A DNA stretch of 64,000 nucleotides, taken from JACDAE01 sp963717195. GTDB lineage: Bacteria > Chloroflexota > Ktedonobacteria > Ktedonobacterales > Ktedonobacteraceae. The position numbers and the translations under genes are program-made. Below are positions 36,488 through 45,614 of the stretch, in pieces. Where the stretch lies: positions 186,001 to 250,000 of the forward strand of contig CAVQVR010000006.1 in assembly GCA_963717195.1 (NCBI GenBank). The letters run 5' to 3'. Numbering within the stretch: position 1 is the stretch's first letter; each line of letters starts with the position of its first letter. Under the pieces are notes generated by a model that was not told the DNA's origin, ran no database searches, and saw nothing but the letters and a program-made list of their open reading frames with translations.

Positions 36488-36516
36488 TGGGCAAAAAAGC
36501 GTCCATGTGCTATAAT
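36488..36516 (+). promoter_or_regulatory. ftsH promoter
   Basis: TGGGCA (36488-36493), 17-base spacer, perfect TATAAT (36511-36516), about 115 bases upstream of ftsH. Confidence 0.65.
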
Positions 36517-36631
36517 AGAGCACACAAGAATCAACCTTCGAATGACAGGCAGTATATCCGCATATTTTTGATGGAAGAGGTTACATGTTACCCGCGCACA
36601 TTCTAGCCGTAGGTTATAGAGAGGAGCCCTG

Positions 36632-38625
36632 ATGTTAACAAATGGGAAATGGCTCAGAACGAGCCTTTTCTGGCTCCTGATCCTGCTGGTCATCGTTCTG
36701 ATTGCGGTCTTCATTTTCCGTCCCCAATCCAATATTAAACAGGTGGATGTGTCCAGCATTTTACATAGCATTCAACTTGACAAAGGGAAGCACCAGGACA
36801 CGCTTAGCGTGAGCAGCGACACATTAACACTGACCAGGGGAACGGGACCAGATGCCGAGAAGGAAGCAGCAACCATTACCTCAGGTTTCGATACTACGCA
36901 GGTCTTGAAGGACAACAATATCAATTATACGAGCGGCAATGGACTCATATTAGAATACCAGCAGCCAAGTCCTTTTGTGGGATTACTTGGTGTAGTGGGT
37001 ACTCTTATCCCTTTTATTTTCTTTGGAGCATTTCTGGTCTTTATACTGCGCCAGGCTCAGGGTTCAAACAACCAGGCAATGTCTTTTGGGAAGAGCCGGG
37101 CACGTATGTTTATGGGAAATAAGCCAACGATCACCTTCGCCGAGGTTGCAGGTGTTGAAGAGGCCAAACAGGAGCTACAAGAGATTGTCGAGTTCCTCAA
37201 ATATCCCGAAAATTCGTTGCCCTTGGCGCTCGTATTCCAAAGGGTCTGCTCCTGGTTGGTCCGCCGGGAACGGGAAAGACGCTTATTTCCCGTGCGGTCG
37301 CCGGTGAAGCTGGCGTGCCTTTTTTCAGCATCAGTGGTTCTGAATTTGTAGAGATGTTCGTGGGAGTGGGTGCCAGCCGTGTGCGCGACCTGTTCGAGCA
37401 AGCCAAACGCAACAGTCCCTGCATCGTCTTCGTTGATGAAATCGATGCCGTTGGTCGCCAGCGAGGTGCAGGCTTGGGCGGTTCACATGATGAAAGAGAG
37501 CAGACACTCAACCAGATTCTGGTAGAGATGGATGGCTTTGATACCAACACGAATGTTATTGTGATTGCCGCAACTAACCGACCAGACGTGCTTGATCCTG
37601 CATTATTGCGTCCTGGCCGCTTTGATCGCCAGATCGTGCTCGATCGGCCTGACATTCGTGGGCGCACTGCGATTCTACAGGTGCATGCCAAAGGCAAGCC
37701 GTTGGAAACAAGCATCTCATTGGAGACGCTGGCAAAACAGACGCCCGGCTTCTCTGGGGCCGATCTTTCCAATCTGCTTAATGAAGCTGCGATTCTGGCT
37801 GCGCGGCGTAACAAACGTAAAGTGGGTATGAGCGAACTCGAAGAAGCCATTGATCGCGTCGTTGCCGGTCCAGCTCGTAAGAGTCGCATCATCAGCGAGC
37901 GTGAAAAGGCGATTACGGCCTATCACGAGGTGGGGCATGCACTGGTTGCACGCATGTTACCCAACACTGATCCAGTACATAAAGTATCGATTGTGGCACG
38001 TGGACAGGCTGGTGGTTTCACCATGCTGCTACCGACCGAAGATCGCTACCTGTGGAGCAAGCCGCAATTTGAGGATATGCTGGCCTATGCGCTTGGTGGA
38101 CATGTTGCAGAACTGCTTACCTTTGGCGAGGTCACAACAGGCGCATCAAATGATATCGAACGCGTTACCAAAATTGCACGCTCGATGGTCACCGAGTACG
38201 GTATGAGCGCCCGCATCGGACCACTGGCGCTGGGTCACAAAGAAGAACTGGTGTTTCTGGGACGTGATTTTGGTGAGCAGCGCAACTATAGCGAACAGAC
38301 TGCACGCGAGATCGACGAGGAAGTCAGGCGTATCATTCAGGAAGCGTTCGATAAGGCGTATAACATTCTGCAACAAAATAAGAAGCGCATGATTTTGATT
38401 AGTGAACGCCTGATCAAAGAGGAAACGCTGGAGGGACGGCTCTTCGAGTCGCTCTTCAACCAGCAACTCGACGATGAGCAGTATGAGTCGCCTTCGATTC
38501 TGGCGGGGATACCAGATGTCGAGGTTACGGCTGAGGGGCTAAAAAGCTTACCGTTGCCGCGCAATAGCAATTATCCCTTGCCTTCACAATTGCAGCCGCC
38601 ATACAATCGTGAGAACATTCAATAA
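36632..38625 (+). CDS. ftsH: ATP-dependent zinc metalloprotease FtsH, apparent frameshift
   Basis: Membrane AAA+ protease that degrades misfolded membrane and regulatory proteins. Two membrane helices (about 11-30 and 113-135) flank an external domain. The AAA module has the Walker A GPPGTGKT, Walker B VFVDEIDAVG, and the second region of homology ending RPGRFDRQIVLDRP. The protease part has the zinc motif HEVGH (after AITAY). The frame breaks at the four-A run 37209-37212; one more A gives YPEKF and a continuous protein of about 664 residues, the usual length. Because the enzyme is generally important, a sequence error is likelier than a pseudogene. AGAGGAG precedes the ATG. Confidence 0.9.
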
Positions 38626-38768
38626 AACGAAGGCAGTAAAAGCTATTAATAGCTTCTCCGTTTCCCAGATCGGCGATTGTTTACATGAGATGCAACGCGA
38701 GACCTGGGATTTTTTCAATATACATCAGCAGCAAGTGATACACCATATTTTGGAAAGGGAAAAAGGCA

Positions 38769-39983
38769 ATGACCACAACAGAGACCAATAAACGCGACTG
38801 GGTTGCGCTTGAGAAACAATATTACCAGGGAACATTCAAGCGCTATCCACTAACACTCGTACGTGGCGAGGGAACACGCGTATGGGATAGCGACGGGAAG
38901 GTGTACCTCGATTTTGTAGCAGGCATCGCCGTCAATGTGTTGGGTCATTGTCATCCTGCAATCGTGGAGGCGGTGCAGTACCAGGTCACGCAACTTGTGC
39001 ACGTCTCTAACTTGTATTACAACACGCGGCAGATTGAGCTCGCGGAATTGCTGGCCCAGTGTAGTGGTGGGATGCGCTCATTTTTCTCCAACAGCGGTGC
39101 AGAAGCAAACGAGGGCGCATTCAAGCTGGCACGTAAGTATGGACGATTGAAGCGTAACGGTGCTTACGAAATTATCAGCATGGATAACAGCTTCCATGGA
39201 CGCACACTGGCGACTACGGCTGCAACCGGACAGCCAGCGTATCAAGCGACATGGGCACCAATTCCCGATGGTTTCAAGCAGGTTCCGTTTAATGATCTGG
39301 AGGCCGTTAAGAAGGCGACCAGTGCAAAGACGGTCGCGATCCTGGTCGAGCCAGTGCAGGGTGAGGGTGGAATATGGCCCGCGAGTAAAGAATTTATGCA
39401 GGGGTTGCGTGCATGGTGCGATGAGCAGAACCTTGTCCTGATCAGTGATGAAGTGCAGGCCGGTATGGGACGCACGGGCAAGTTCTTTAGCTGGGAGAAT
39501 TTCGATGCACGACCCGATATCATCACGATGGCAAAGGGACTGGCAGGGGGCATGCCGATTGGAGCTATGCTCACAGGACCACGCACAGATATATTTGTTC
39601 CTGGCGATCATGGAACCACTTTCGGGGGCAATCCAATAGCATGTGCAGCCGGTGTGGCAACCATCAGCACCATTCTTGCGCAAAACCTGTTAGAGAATGC
39701 AAAGAAGATGGGCGATTACTGGGGGAGTAAGCTTGAGGCGTTCTGCGAGAAGTACGATTTTATTGATGCGCCACGTGGTATTGGATTGATGCGAGCAGTT
39801 AATGTTAAAAACAACCTGGCATTTGTTATTGTTGAGAAGGCGCGAGAAAAGGGCTTGCTGCTCAATAATCTAGGTACAAATACGTTACGTATGATTCCAC
39901 CGCTGATTTTGACGAAGGCTGATATTGATGAGGCTACGGAGTTGTTTGAGCAGGCATTGGCGGAAGTAGCAGCATTACAGTAA
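38769..39983 (+). CDS. Class III aminotransferase (acetylornithine/ornithine/GABA type)
   Basis: PLP enzyme of 404 residues that transfers an amino group from an omega-amino donor to 2-oxoglutarate. It has VWDSDGKVYLDFVAGIAVNVLGH, the phosphate-binding FSNSGAEANEGAFKLAR, the Asp of LVLISDEVQAGMGRTGKF, and the Schiff-base lysine in ITMAKGLAGG. Best fit is the acetylornithine/succinylornithine transaminase subgroup (ArgD-like). No arginine gene is linked, so 4-aminobutyrate or ornithine transamination remains possible. AAAGG lies before the ATG. It precedes a peptidase gene by 20 bases and may be co-transcribed with it. Confidence 0.9.
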   Translation: MTTTETNKRDWVALEKQYYQGTFKRYPLTLVRGEGTRVWDSDGKVYLDFVAGIAVNVLGHCHPAIVEAVQYQVTQLVHVSNLYYNTRQIELAELLAQCSGGMRSFFSNSGAEANEGAFKLARKYGRLKRNGAYEIISMDNSFHGRTLATTAATGQPAYQATWAPIPDGFKQVPFNDLEAVKKATSAKTVAILVEPVQGEGGIWPASKEFMQGLRAWCDEQNLVLISDEVQAGMGRTGKFFSWENFDARPDIITMAKGLAGGMPIGAMLTGPRTDIFVPGDHGTTFGGNPIACAAGVATISTILAQNLLENAKKMGDYWGSKLEAFCEKYDFIDAPRGIGLMRAVNVKNNLAFVIVEKAREKGLLLNNLGTNTLRMIPPLILTKADIDEATELFEQALAEVAALQ

Positions 39984-40003
39984 TTCAAGAAAGAGAAGGA
40001 ACT

Positions 40004-42085
40004 ATGGAACAGCCAGTTGCACGGAAAGAGATCGTTACAGATACATACTTTGGGACAACAATCGAAGATCCGTATCGCTGGATGGAAGATTGGAAGGGAG
40101 CGGAACTGCACACATGGGTTGAGGCACAGGGAACCTATACGAGAGAATACCTGGATGCTATTCCTGAGCGCCAGACGCTAGCGAAGCGCATCGCAGAGTT
40201 AGGCGATGCCTCTCCTACCTTCTATAATTTCTCTTTTACGGGTGAGCGCTTCTTTTATCTACGACGCGATCCAGGCGAAAAGCTGGGCAAGCTGGTTGTA
40301 CGTAAAAGCAAGGATGCAGAGGAGATTGTACTTTTTGATCCAAATACGCTGGTGGGCAAGGTCCATACAGCCATTGATTGGTATGCCCCTTCCAGAGATG
40401 GAGAGCGTGTGGCTTATGGTATTTCGCAGGGTGGTTCTGAAAACAGCACGTTACATGTTCTAGAGGTCGACAGCAAAAAAACGCTTGACCTGGCTATTAG
40501 CGAAGTTCGCTTTGGCGGGGTCAGTTGGTTAGAGGATAACCAGTCGTTTGTTTATCATCGCTTAGCTGAACTGCCTCCTGGTGCTCCAGAGACGGAATTG
40601 TACAATAACAGTAAAACATATCTGCATCAACTGGGCCACGATCCAGAGCAAGATAGAGCAGTGTTTGCCCGTGGCGTGAACAGTAATGTGGAGATCGCCC
40701 GTGAGGATGTACCATTCCTTGTCACCTCACCCCGCAGCGATTGGATGATTGGCATAGTTGAACACGGTGTACTTAATGAACTTACGTTGTATGCAGCTCC
40801 ATGTAGCATGATCACAGAGCCAGAAACCTGTACCTGGACAAAAGTTGCAGATATTGAAGATGCTGTATCGGATTTTTCCTTTGTGGGCGATACCATCTAT
40901 CTCAAAACACATAAGGATGCTCCACGCTATAAAATTATCGTCACCTCGCTCAAATCGCCTGATCTGGCAAACGCCACTACCGTGATACCTGAGAGTAAGG
41001 TTGTTATCCAGCAACTCTTCGTCGCAGGGAATTACTTGCTCACCAGAGATCTTGATGGTGGTATTACACGGATGCGACGGATTGCGCTTCATGGAGGTTC
41101 ATTAGAAGAGATACCGTTGCCGTTCGCTGGATCTCTTACAGGAGTTGCGAGTATTTCCTCAAGTCCAACCGTACTCCTGCAACTGACCTCCTGGACGATC
41201 TCACCACGTATCTACCTGTATGATAGTACGGAGAACACAGTGCAGGATAGTGGCTGGCTTGCGCCATCGCCTGTCGATTTTAGTGCGATAGAGGCACATG
41301 AAGTTCAGGTAGCGGCAAAAGATGGTATATTGATTCCACTCTCTATCATTCATAAAAAAGGTTTGGAGCTGGATGGAAACAATCCAACGCTCCTGACGGG
41401 CTATGGTTCTTATGGTCTGACTATTGATCCCACATTTTCGCCAGCTATGCTTGCATGGTACGAACGTGGTGGTGTCTATGCCGTGGCACATATACGTGGT
41501 GGTGGTGAATATGGTGAGGAATGGCATAAAGCGGGGCAGAAGCTTAACAAGCAAAATACGATTGATGATTTCATTGCCTGTGCAGAGTACCTGGTTGCAC
41601 AAAAGTATACACGTCCAGAACGACTCGCGGGTGAAGGAACAAGCGCCGGAGGAATTCCTAGTGGAGGCTCGTTGGTAAAAAGGCCGGATTTATGGTCCGT
41701 GATGGTTATACGTGTGGGTGTTACGAACACCTTGCGTTTTGAAGCCAGCGAGAACGGACCGCCCAATGTGCCAGAATTTGGGAGTGTGAGTACCGAAGAG
41801 GGTTTCAAAGGACTCTCCATTGTCGATTCCTACCACAAGGTAAAAGATGGTGTCAGCTATCCAGCCGTCCTGCTCACTACAGGACTCAACGATCCACGTG
41901 TTGTTGTCTGGCAGGCAACCAAGATAGCAGCACGTCTCCAGGCAGCCACCAGTTCGAGAAAACCGATATTGCTACGTGTCGAGGAGCAGGGTGGTCACGG
42001 CATGGGATCGACAAAGCACCAGTTGGAGGCAGAGTTGGCCGATAAACTGGCGTTTCTGCTACAACAAATGCAAGCTTACGAATAA
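40004..42085 (+). CDS. Prolyl oligopeptidase (S9A family)
   Basis: Serine peptidase of 693 residues cutting short peptides after proline. The N-terminal DPYRWMEDW and the seven-bladed propeller (about 75-400) precede the alpha/beta-hydrolase domain: HIRGGGEYGEEWHKAG, nucleophile Ser in GEGTSAGG, Asp in LTTGLNDPRV, and His in EEQGGHGMG. There is no signal peptide, so the enzyme is cytoplasmic. AGAAGGA precedes the ATG. Its 3' end overlaps the opposite-strand CBM2 gene by 27 bases. Confidence 0.93.
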   Translation: MEQPVARKEIVTDTYFGTTIEDPYRWMEDWKGAELHTWVEAQGTYTREYLDAIPERQTLAKRIAELGDASPTFYNFSFTGERFFYLRRDPGEKLGKLVVRKSKDAEEIVLFDPNTLVGKVHTAIDWYAPSRDGERVAYGISQGGSENSTLHVLEVDSKKTLDLAISEVRFGGVSWLEDNQSFVYHRLAELPPGAPETELYNNSKTYLHQLGHDPEQDRAVFARGVNSNVEIAREDVPFLVTSPRSDWMIGIVEHGVLNELTLYAAPCSMITEPETCTWTKVADIEDAVSDFSFVGDTIYLKTHKDAPRYKIIVTSLKSPDLANATTVIPESKVVIQQLFVAGNYLLTRDLDGGITRMRRIALHGGSLEEIPLPFAGSLTGVASISSSPTVLLQLTSWTISPRIYLYDSTENTVQDSGWLAPSPVDFSAIEAHEVQVAAKDGILIPLSIIHKKGLELDGNNPTLLTGYGSYGLTIDPTFSPAMLAWYERGGVYAVAHIRGGGEYGEEWHKAGQKLNKQNTIDDFIACAEYLVAQKYTRPERLAGEGTSAGGIPSGGSLVKRPDLWSVMVIRVGVTNTLRFEASENGPPNVPEFGSVSTEEGFKGLSIVDSYHKVKDGVSYPAVLLTTGLNDPRVVVWQATKIAARLQAATSSRKPILLRVEEQGGHGMGSTKHQLEAELADKLAFLLQQMQAYE

Positions 42086-43096
42086 ACATGTCGTTGGGTC
42101 GATATTATTCAATTTCCACGTACCGTTGAAACCTAGAGTAAGTGTTTGTCCAGGCTCAATCGTCCCATCATAGCTCATGTTGAGAATCGTTACCTGTTGC
42201 CCTGACTGACTAAAGTTACCATTCCAGAGCTGAGTGATCATTTGATCTCCCGGAAATGAAAACTGCAACTTCCATCCTTGAATCTTTATGGTACTCTTAT
42301 TAGTTATTGCAATGGTTGTTGAGAAACCGCCCGGCCACTGTCCGTTCACATGATAGGCAATATGGATACCTGTTGTTGGAGGATAGACGCATACAGCCCA
42401 GGCCGTCACAGAAGTTGGAGTATATGCTGCAGCAGCTGTAATAGACCAGCTTGTCGAGGTTCCATTACTACCAATAATTGGGACCCCAAAACTGGTGAAG
42501 CCACCCCCTGTGCTCAGTTGCCCCGTGCCACAACTCGCAGTGCCAACGCTATTCTCCCCCATAATATCAGGAGATATGAATTTAGCTGATGTGCTCGGAG
42601 CCGGGATAAAGTTCCGAGTCGCGCATAATGCATATGCATCAGTTGCATTTGCCTCCCATCCATTGCCATTGGGGGCCGATACTCCACCACCTGATGTATA
42701 CCCACCACTGACAAGAGCCGATCCAGTGGGACAGCTGACAGCCGTTGTTCCTGTTCCTGATGCATGGACAATGATCGTTGCTATCGAGTAATCTGCCTGG
42801 AGACAATAGACGCTCACAGTCACCTGGGCCCAACTTGGTCCTGTTGTGTTATCAACAGTTACTGACCAAGCATTAGTAGCCGACGGATAATTTTCTGTAA
42901 TGTTTAATGCTCCCTCAAAGGCATTTCCAGAAAATCCTGCTCCCACCATTTGCTCGCTGCTCCCACAAGTCGCAGTCTCTGTATCTTTCTGTCCTACTGG
43001 AATTTGGGGACTTTCCACACTATGCACGACAATCGTTCCTGAAGCTGCCTTTGCTCTAGAAGGGAAAAAGAAGATGGAACTGCTCACCATAAGCAC
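42059..43096 (-). CDS. Secreted protein with C-terminal CBM2 module, start and end uncertain
   Basis: Extracellular protein of at least 345 residues. Three similar beta-rich units share CPTGSALVSGGYTS- and CGTGQLSTGGGFTS-like phrases. The C-terminal 90 residues form a family 2 carbohydrate-binding module (VNGQWPGGFSTTIAITNKS, WNGNFSQSG, TLTLGFNGTW), a cellulose/chitin binder. The annotated GTG has no ribosome site. In-frame residues upstream (RKRSSAISLVGCLLAF) complete an ideal signal peptide ending AKAAS, and AAGGAG lies at 43158-43163, yet no ATG/GTG/TTG occurs between; a lost start codon is suspected. The last strand of the CBM is replaced by sequence antisense to the peptidase gene. Confidence 0.72.
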   Translation of the reverse strand: MLMVSSSIFFFPSRAKAASGTIVVHSVESPQIPVGQKDTETATCGSSEQMVGAGFSGNAFEGALNITENYPSATNAWSVTVDNTTGPSWAQVTVSVYCLQADYSIATIIVHASGTGTTAVSCPTGSALVSGGYTSGGGVSAPNGNGWEANATDAYALCATRNFIPAPSTSAKFISPDIMGENSVGTASCGTGQLSTGGGFTSFGVPIIGSNGTSTSWSITAAAAYTPTSVTAWAVCVYPPTTGIHIAYHVNGQWPGGFSTTIAITNKSTIKIQGWKLQFSFPGDQMITQLWNGNFSQSGQQVTILNMSYDGTIEPGQTLTLGFNGTWKLNNIDPTTCLFVSLHLL

Positions 43097-43291
43097 AAAC
43101 GCTAATAGGCAGCCTACTAATGAAATGGCAGAAGACCTCTTCCTTGTATACTAGCTTCTCCTTAAGAAATATTTATTCCTCTATAGATTTACTAAGCTCA
43201 TCCATGACATCTTTCTGCTCAACTTCAGGTTATCATAAACTAGTTGTATTTTCTATAGGACATTGCTGTCACATCATCATTTGATGGATAA

Positions 43292-43501
43292 ATGATTAGC
43301 AATCAAGATACTAGAGTCCTTTATCCATTCTCATTTCGTCCCGAACGGTTGCTTGATTTTCCGCAGCAGGTGAGCTTTGAGAGCATCAAGGACTATCTGA
43401 CAGCGCATGAGATCGAAGGGATTGTATGGCATGACGAGGCAAATAAGCGTTATGCAAAGATCAAACGACGCGATTTTGATTTGCCGTGGCCTGTGAAATA
43501 G
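43292..43501 (+). CDS. Short protein resembling the C terminus of an RNA ligase
   Basis: Sixty-nine residues. IEGIVWHDEANKRYAKIKRRDFDLPWP has the shape of the EGxV...KxK nucleotidyltransferase motifs (IV and V) of RNA ligases. The N-terminal half with the adenylation lysine is missing and no matching frame lies upstream. It could be a gene fragment or a short domain protein. No clear ribosome site is seen. Confidence 0.45.
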   Translation: MISNQDTRVLYPFSFRPERLLDFPQQVSFESIKDYLTAHEIEGIVWHDEANKRYAKIKRRDFDLPWPVK

Positions 43502-43579
43502 GAAACAGGGTAGGAATTCCTCGGGCGTGACGGGCATATGATTTAGTATCAACGGATGCTTGTAAATGGCGCACCTCTA

Positions 43580-44970
43580 CTAATCTAAAGGTAGAGATAT
43601 CACCTCATGACTATTGGAAAGATGGAAATGGTTCGGTGCACTGACACGGCTTATTCGACGGTGCTCTTCTGCCGCACGTTCGTAGTCTGACCAATCGACC
43701 TGCATATTTTGTTCTGCCAGAACCTCGCCTGCAAGGTCCGCTGGGAACCCTTTTTCCGCCTGTAACCTGAAGAGCTCTCTGCCAGCTACAAGGCCATCTG
43801 AGGTGGGTTTGAGATGCGAAAGGTCACGTAAACCTGTCGTCAGAACACGTTCAAACATCTTCTCTTCCTGCATAAGAATCTGCATGAGAGAAGGTACCTG
43901 CCGCTGCTCCTCAAGCGTAAGCAAGGAGCCATGGCCCTGTACGAGAGGGAGTAATAACTCGCTCAGGAATGGTCGTGTGATACCAAGCATACGACCCTGA
44001 CGTGCCGCACGCCTGACCAAACGTCGTACGACCGAACCACGTCCATCGCGTCCAGGTAAAACACCCGTCAGTCCGGCTAGCAGCATCGCCCGTGTATGAT
44101 CCACAATCATGCGACGCGCCCGTATCATCATGGAAGTCTCACTGATCTGGCCGGGTGACGCGATTTCTGTCAGGCGCGTTAATGCTGGCTGGAACATATC
44201 TATCGAGAAAACAGATTCCGCGCCTTGCAGTACAGCCGCCATACGCTCAAGTCCCATGCCAGTGTCAACATTGTGCCATGGTAAGGGAACGAGTGGCCCT
44301 ACGGATGGACGTTCATATTCCATAAAAACAAGGTTCCAGATCTCTAGAAAGCGCTCACAGGGACAACCAGGTGGCAGATTGGCGAAGTGCAGGTAGGATT
44401 TACGCCGCGATCAACAAAAATTTCGCTGCAAGGACCACAGGGACCGGGACCACCCATCGTCCAGAGATTATCTTCAGAACCGAGCAGAACAATACGTTCC
44501 TGGGGTATTCCCACACGTTGCCATTCCTAAATCGCTACTTCATCTAGTGGAATGCCCAGTTCTGCATCGCCTGCGAAAACCGTTATCCAGAGTTGAAACC
44601 GATCAAGGGCAAAGACGTTGAGGAGCAGATCGAGCGCCATTTCAATCGCCTCGCGTTTTCCATAGTCGCCTATCGACCAGTTGCCTAACATATGAAAGGA
44701 GGTATTGTTCTTGCTATTGGTGCCGACTGCATCGGCATCGTACGTACGCAGGCAACGTTGGAGCGAGGTGAGCCGGGACGATGGCGGCGTTAACAGTCCA
44801 CGCAGGTAAGGTAATAATGGCTGCATACCTGCAATGATGAATGATGTGGTGTTACCAGGAACCACTAAAGGGCTTCCAGGCAACTCGCTATGACCACGCG
44901 CACGAAAGAATGAGAGGTACCGCTCAACGATCTCGGGCGATGTCAGGGAATGAATACTATTGGTCGTCAT
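43580..44970 (-). pseudogene. alaS: Truncated alanyl-tRNA synthetase, interrupted
   Basis: AlaRS-type class II synthetase core. The N part has VERYLSFFRARGHSEL, NTSFHMLGNWSIGDYGKREAI and TVFAGDAELGIP; the later part has GPCGPCSEIFVDRG, then PWHNVDTGMGLERMAAVLQG and LVRRAARQGRMLG. Two lesions occur: an in-frame TAG at 44527-44529 (where CAG, Gln, would fit) and a one-base frameshift near 44403-44409. The protein ends at about residue 463, just after the helical domain (KGFPADLAGEVLAEQ), so the editing and C-Ala domains of normal AlaRS (about 870 residues) are absent. It may be a decayed gene, or a minimal paralogue with sequence errors. An intact T-box leader argues for recent function. Confidence 0.8.
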
Positions 44971-44987
44971 GTTGTGCTACTCCTTTA

Positions 44988-45030
44988 TGGGTTTATAAAT
45001 GGTACACGGGTTTATAAATGGTGCCCGTAC
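44988..45030. repeat. Two tandem GGGTTTATAAATGG repeat copies
   Basis: GGGTTTATAAATGGTACAC then GGGTTTATAAATGGTGCCCG with TAC. The same wording precedes CCCCTAC at 48987-49067. It lies between the T-box terminator and alaS. Confidence 0.7.
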
Positions 45031-45045
45031 AATGGGTGAACGGGC

Positions 45046-45450
45046 AAACAAAAAGCCCGCCTTGAGCATATTTGCTCAGGGCGGGCTGAAATTTCTTCTT
45101 CTGTAGCCCGTGGTACCACCTGAATTGGAAGCTGGCGCATCAAAAAAGTGCGAGTTCCCTCTTTACAGGCACAGAACAGTATAGCAAACGAGATTAACGT
45201 TTATGAAAATCGCGCCACGCGTTCGATGCCCTGCCCCCAGGTAACGGAGGGCTACCGGCAAGGATTACTGGCTACATTGCATAAGAAGCGTTGTAGTGTT
45301 CTTCCCTGCATCGCGATCCATTGAGTGTATGCAACGGATCAGAGGGAGGCATTCCATGCGATTTGAAGCGTCGGACTCTCACCATCACCGACTCGCTGGT
45401 TTTTCAGCTCGACATGTACTCGTCCCTCGCGACGAATTAGAGTATGTGAT
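45046..45450 (-). promoter_or_regulatory. T-box riboswitch controlling alaS
   Basis: About 400-base leader that senses uncharged tRNA. On the minus strand the distal Stem I reads AGCGAGTCGGTGATGGTGAG then AGTCCGAC (around 45390), a standard T-box pattern. The antiterminator T-box is GGTGGTACCACGGG (45107-45120), with UGGU to pair with tRNA ACCA. The terminator stem follows at 45050-45087. A GCC (Ala) triplet at 45348-45350 lies where the specifier codon is expected, matching the downstream alaS; this placement is by eye. Confidence 0.88.
45050..45087 (-). terminator. T-box-controlled terminator
   Basis: AGCCCGCC and GGCGGGCT pair, with an inner TGAGCA/TGCTCA stem, followed by TTTTTG. It is the conditional terminator of the alaS leader. 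Confidence 0.9.
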
Positions 45451-45456
45451 GTGTCA

Positions 45457-45485
45457 AGTATACTCGGTTGAGGAGGGCGAGTCAA
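45457..45485 (-). promoter_or_regulatory. Promoter of the T-box/alaS transcript
   Basis: On the minus strand TTGACT (45485-45480), 17-base spacer, TATACT (45462-45457); transcription would start near 45450. Confidence 0.75.
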
Positions 45486-45614
45486 GAGGAATTTTAGAAA
45501 TCCGTAGGCATCAATTTTACAATCTGGCCCGAAAACCGTAGAGCTGCCCCGCTTGCAGTTTTCTCGCCAACCCATTTTTACAGGGAAAACGCGCAATCAA
45601 GGTAGGGAAGCCAT

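Noticed and set aside
37209..37212. Programmed ribosomal frameshifting in ftsH at the A-run
   Set aside because: No slippery heptamer or following pseudoknot is evident, FtsH is not known to use one, and similar indels hit five unrelated genes, so sequence error fits better.
44527..44529. UAG read as a sense codon (recoding) in alaS
   Set aside because: Only one gene shows it, a frameshift follows, and no recoding element is visible.
45296..45541. Possible 81-residue plus-strand gene upstream of alaS
   Set aside because: The interval is antisense to the T-box promoter and Stem I, which explain its sequence; no ribosome site.
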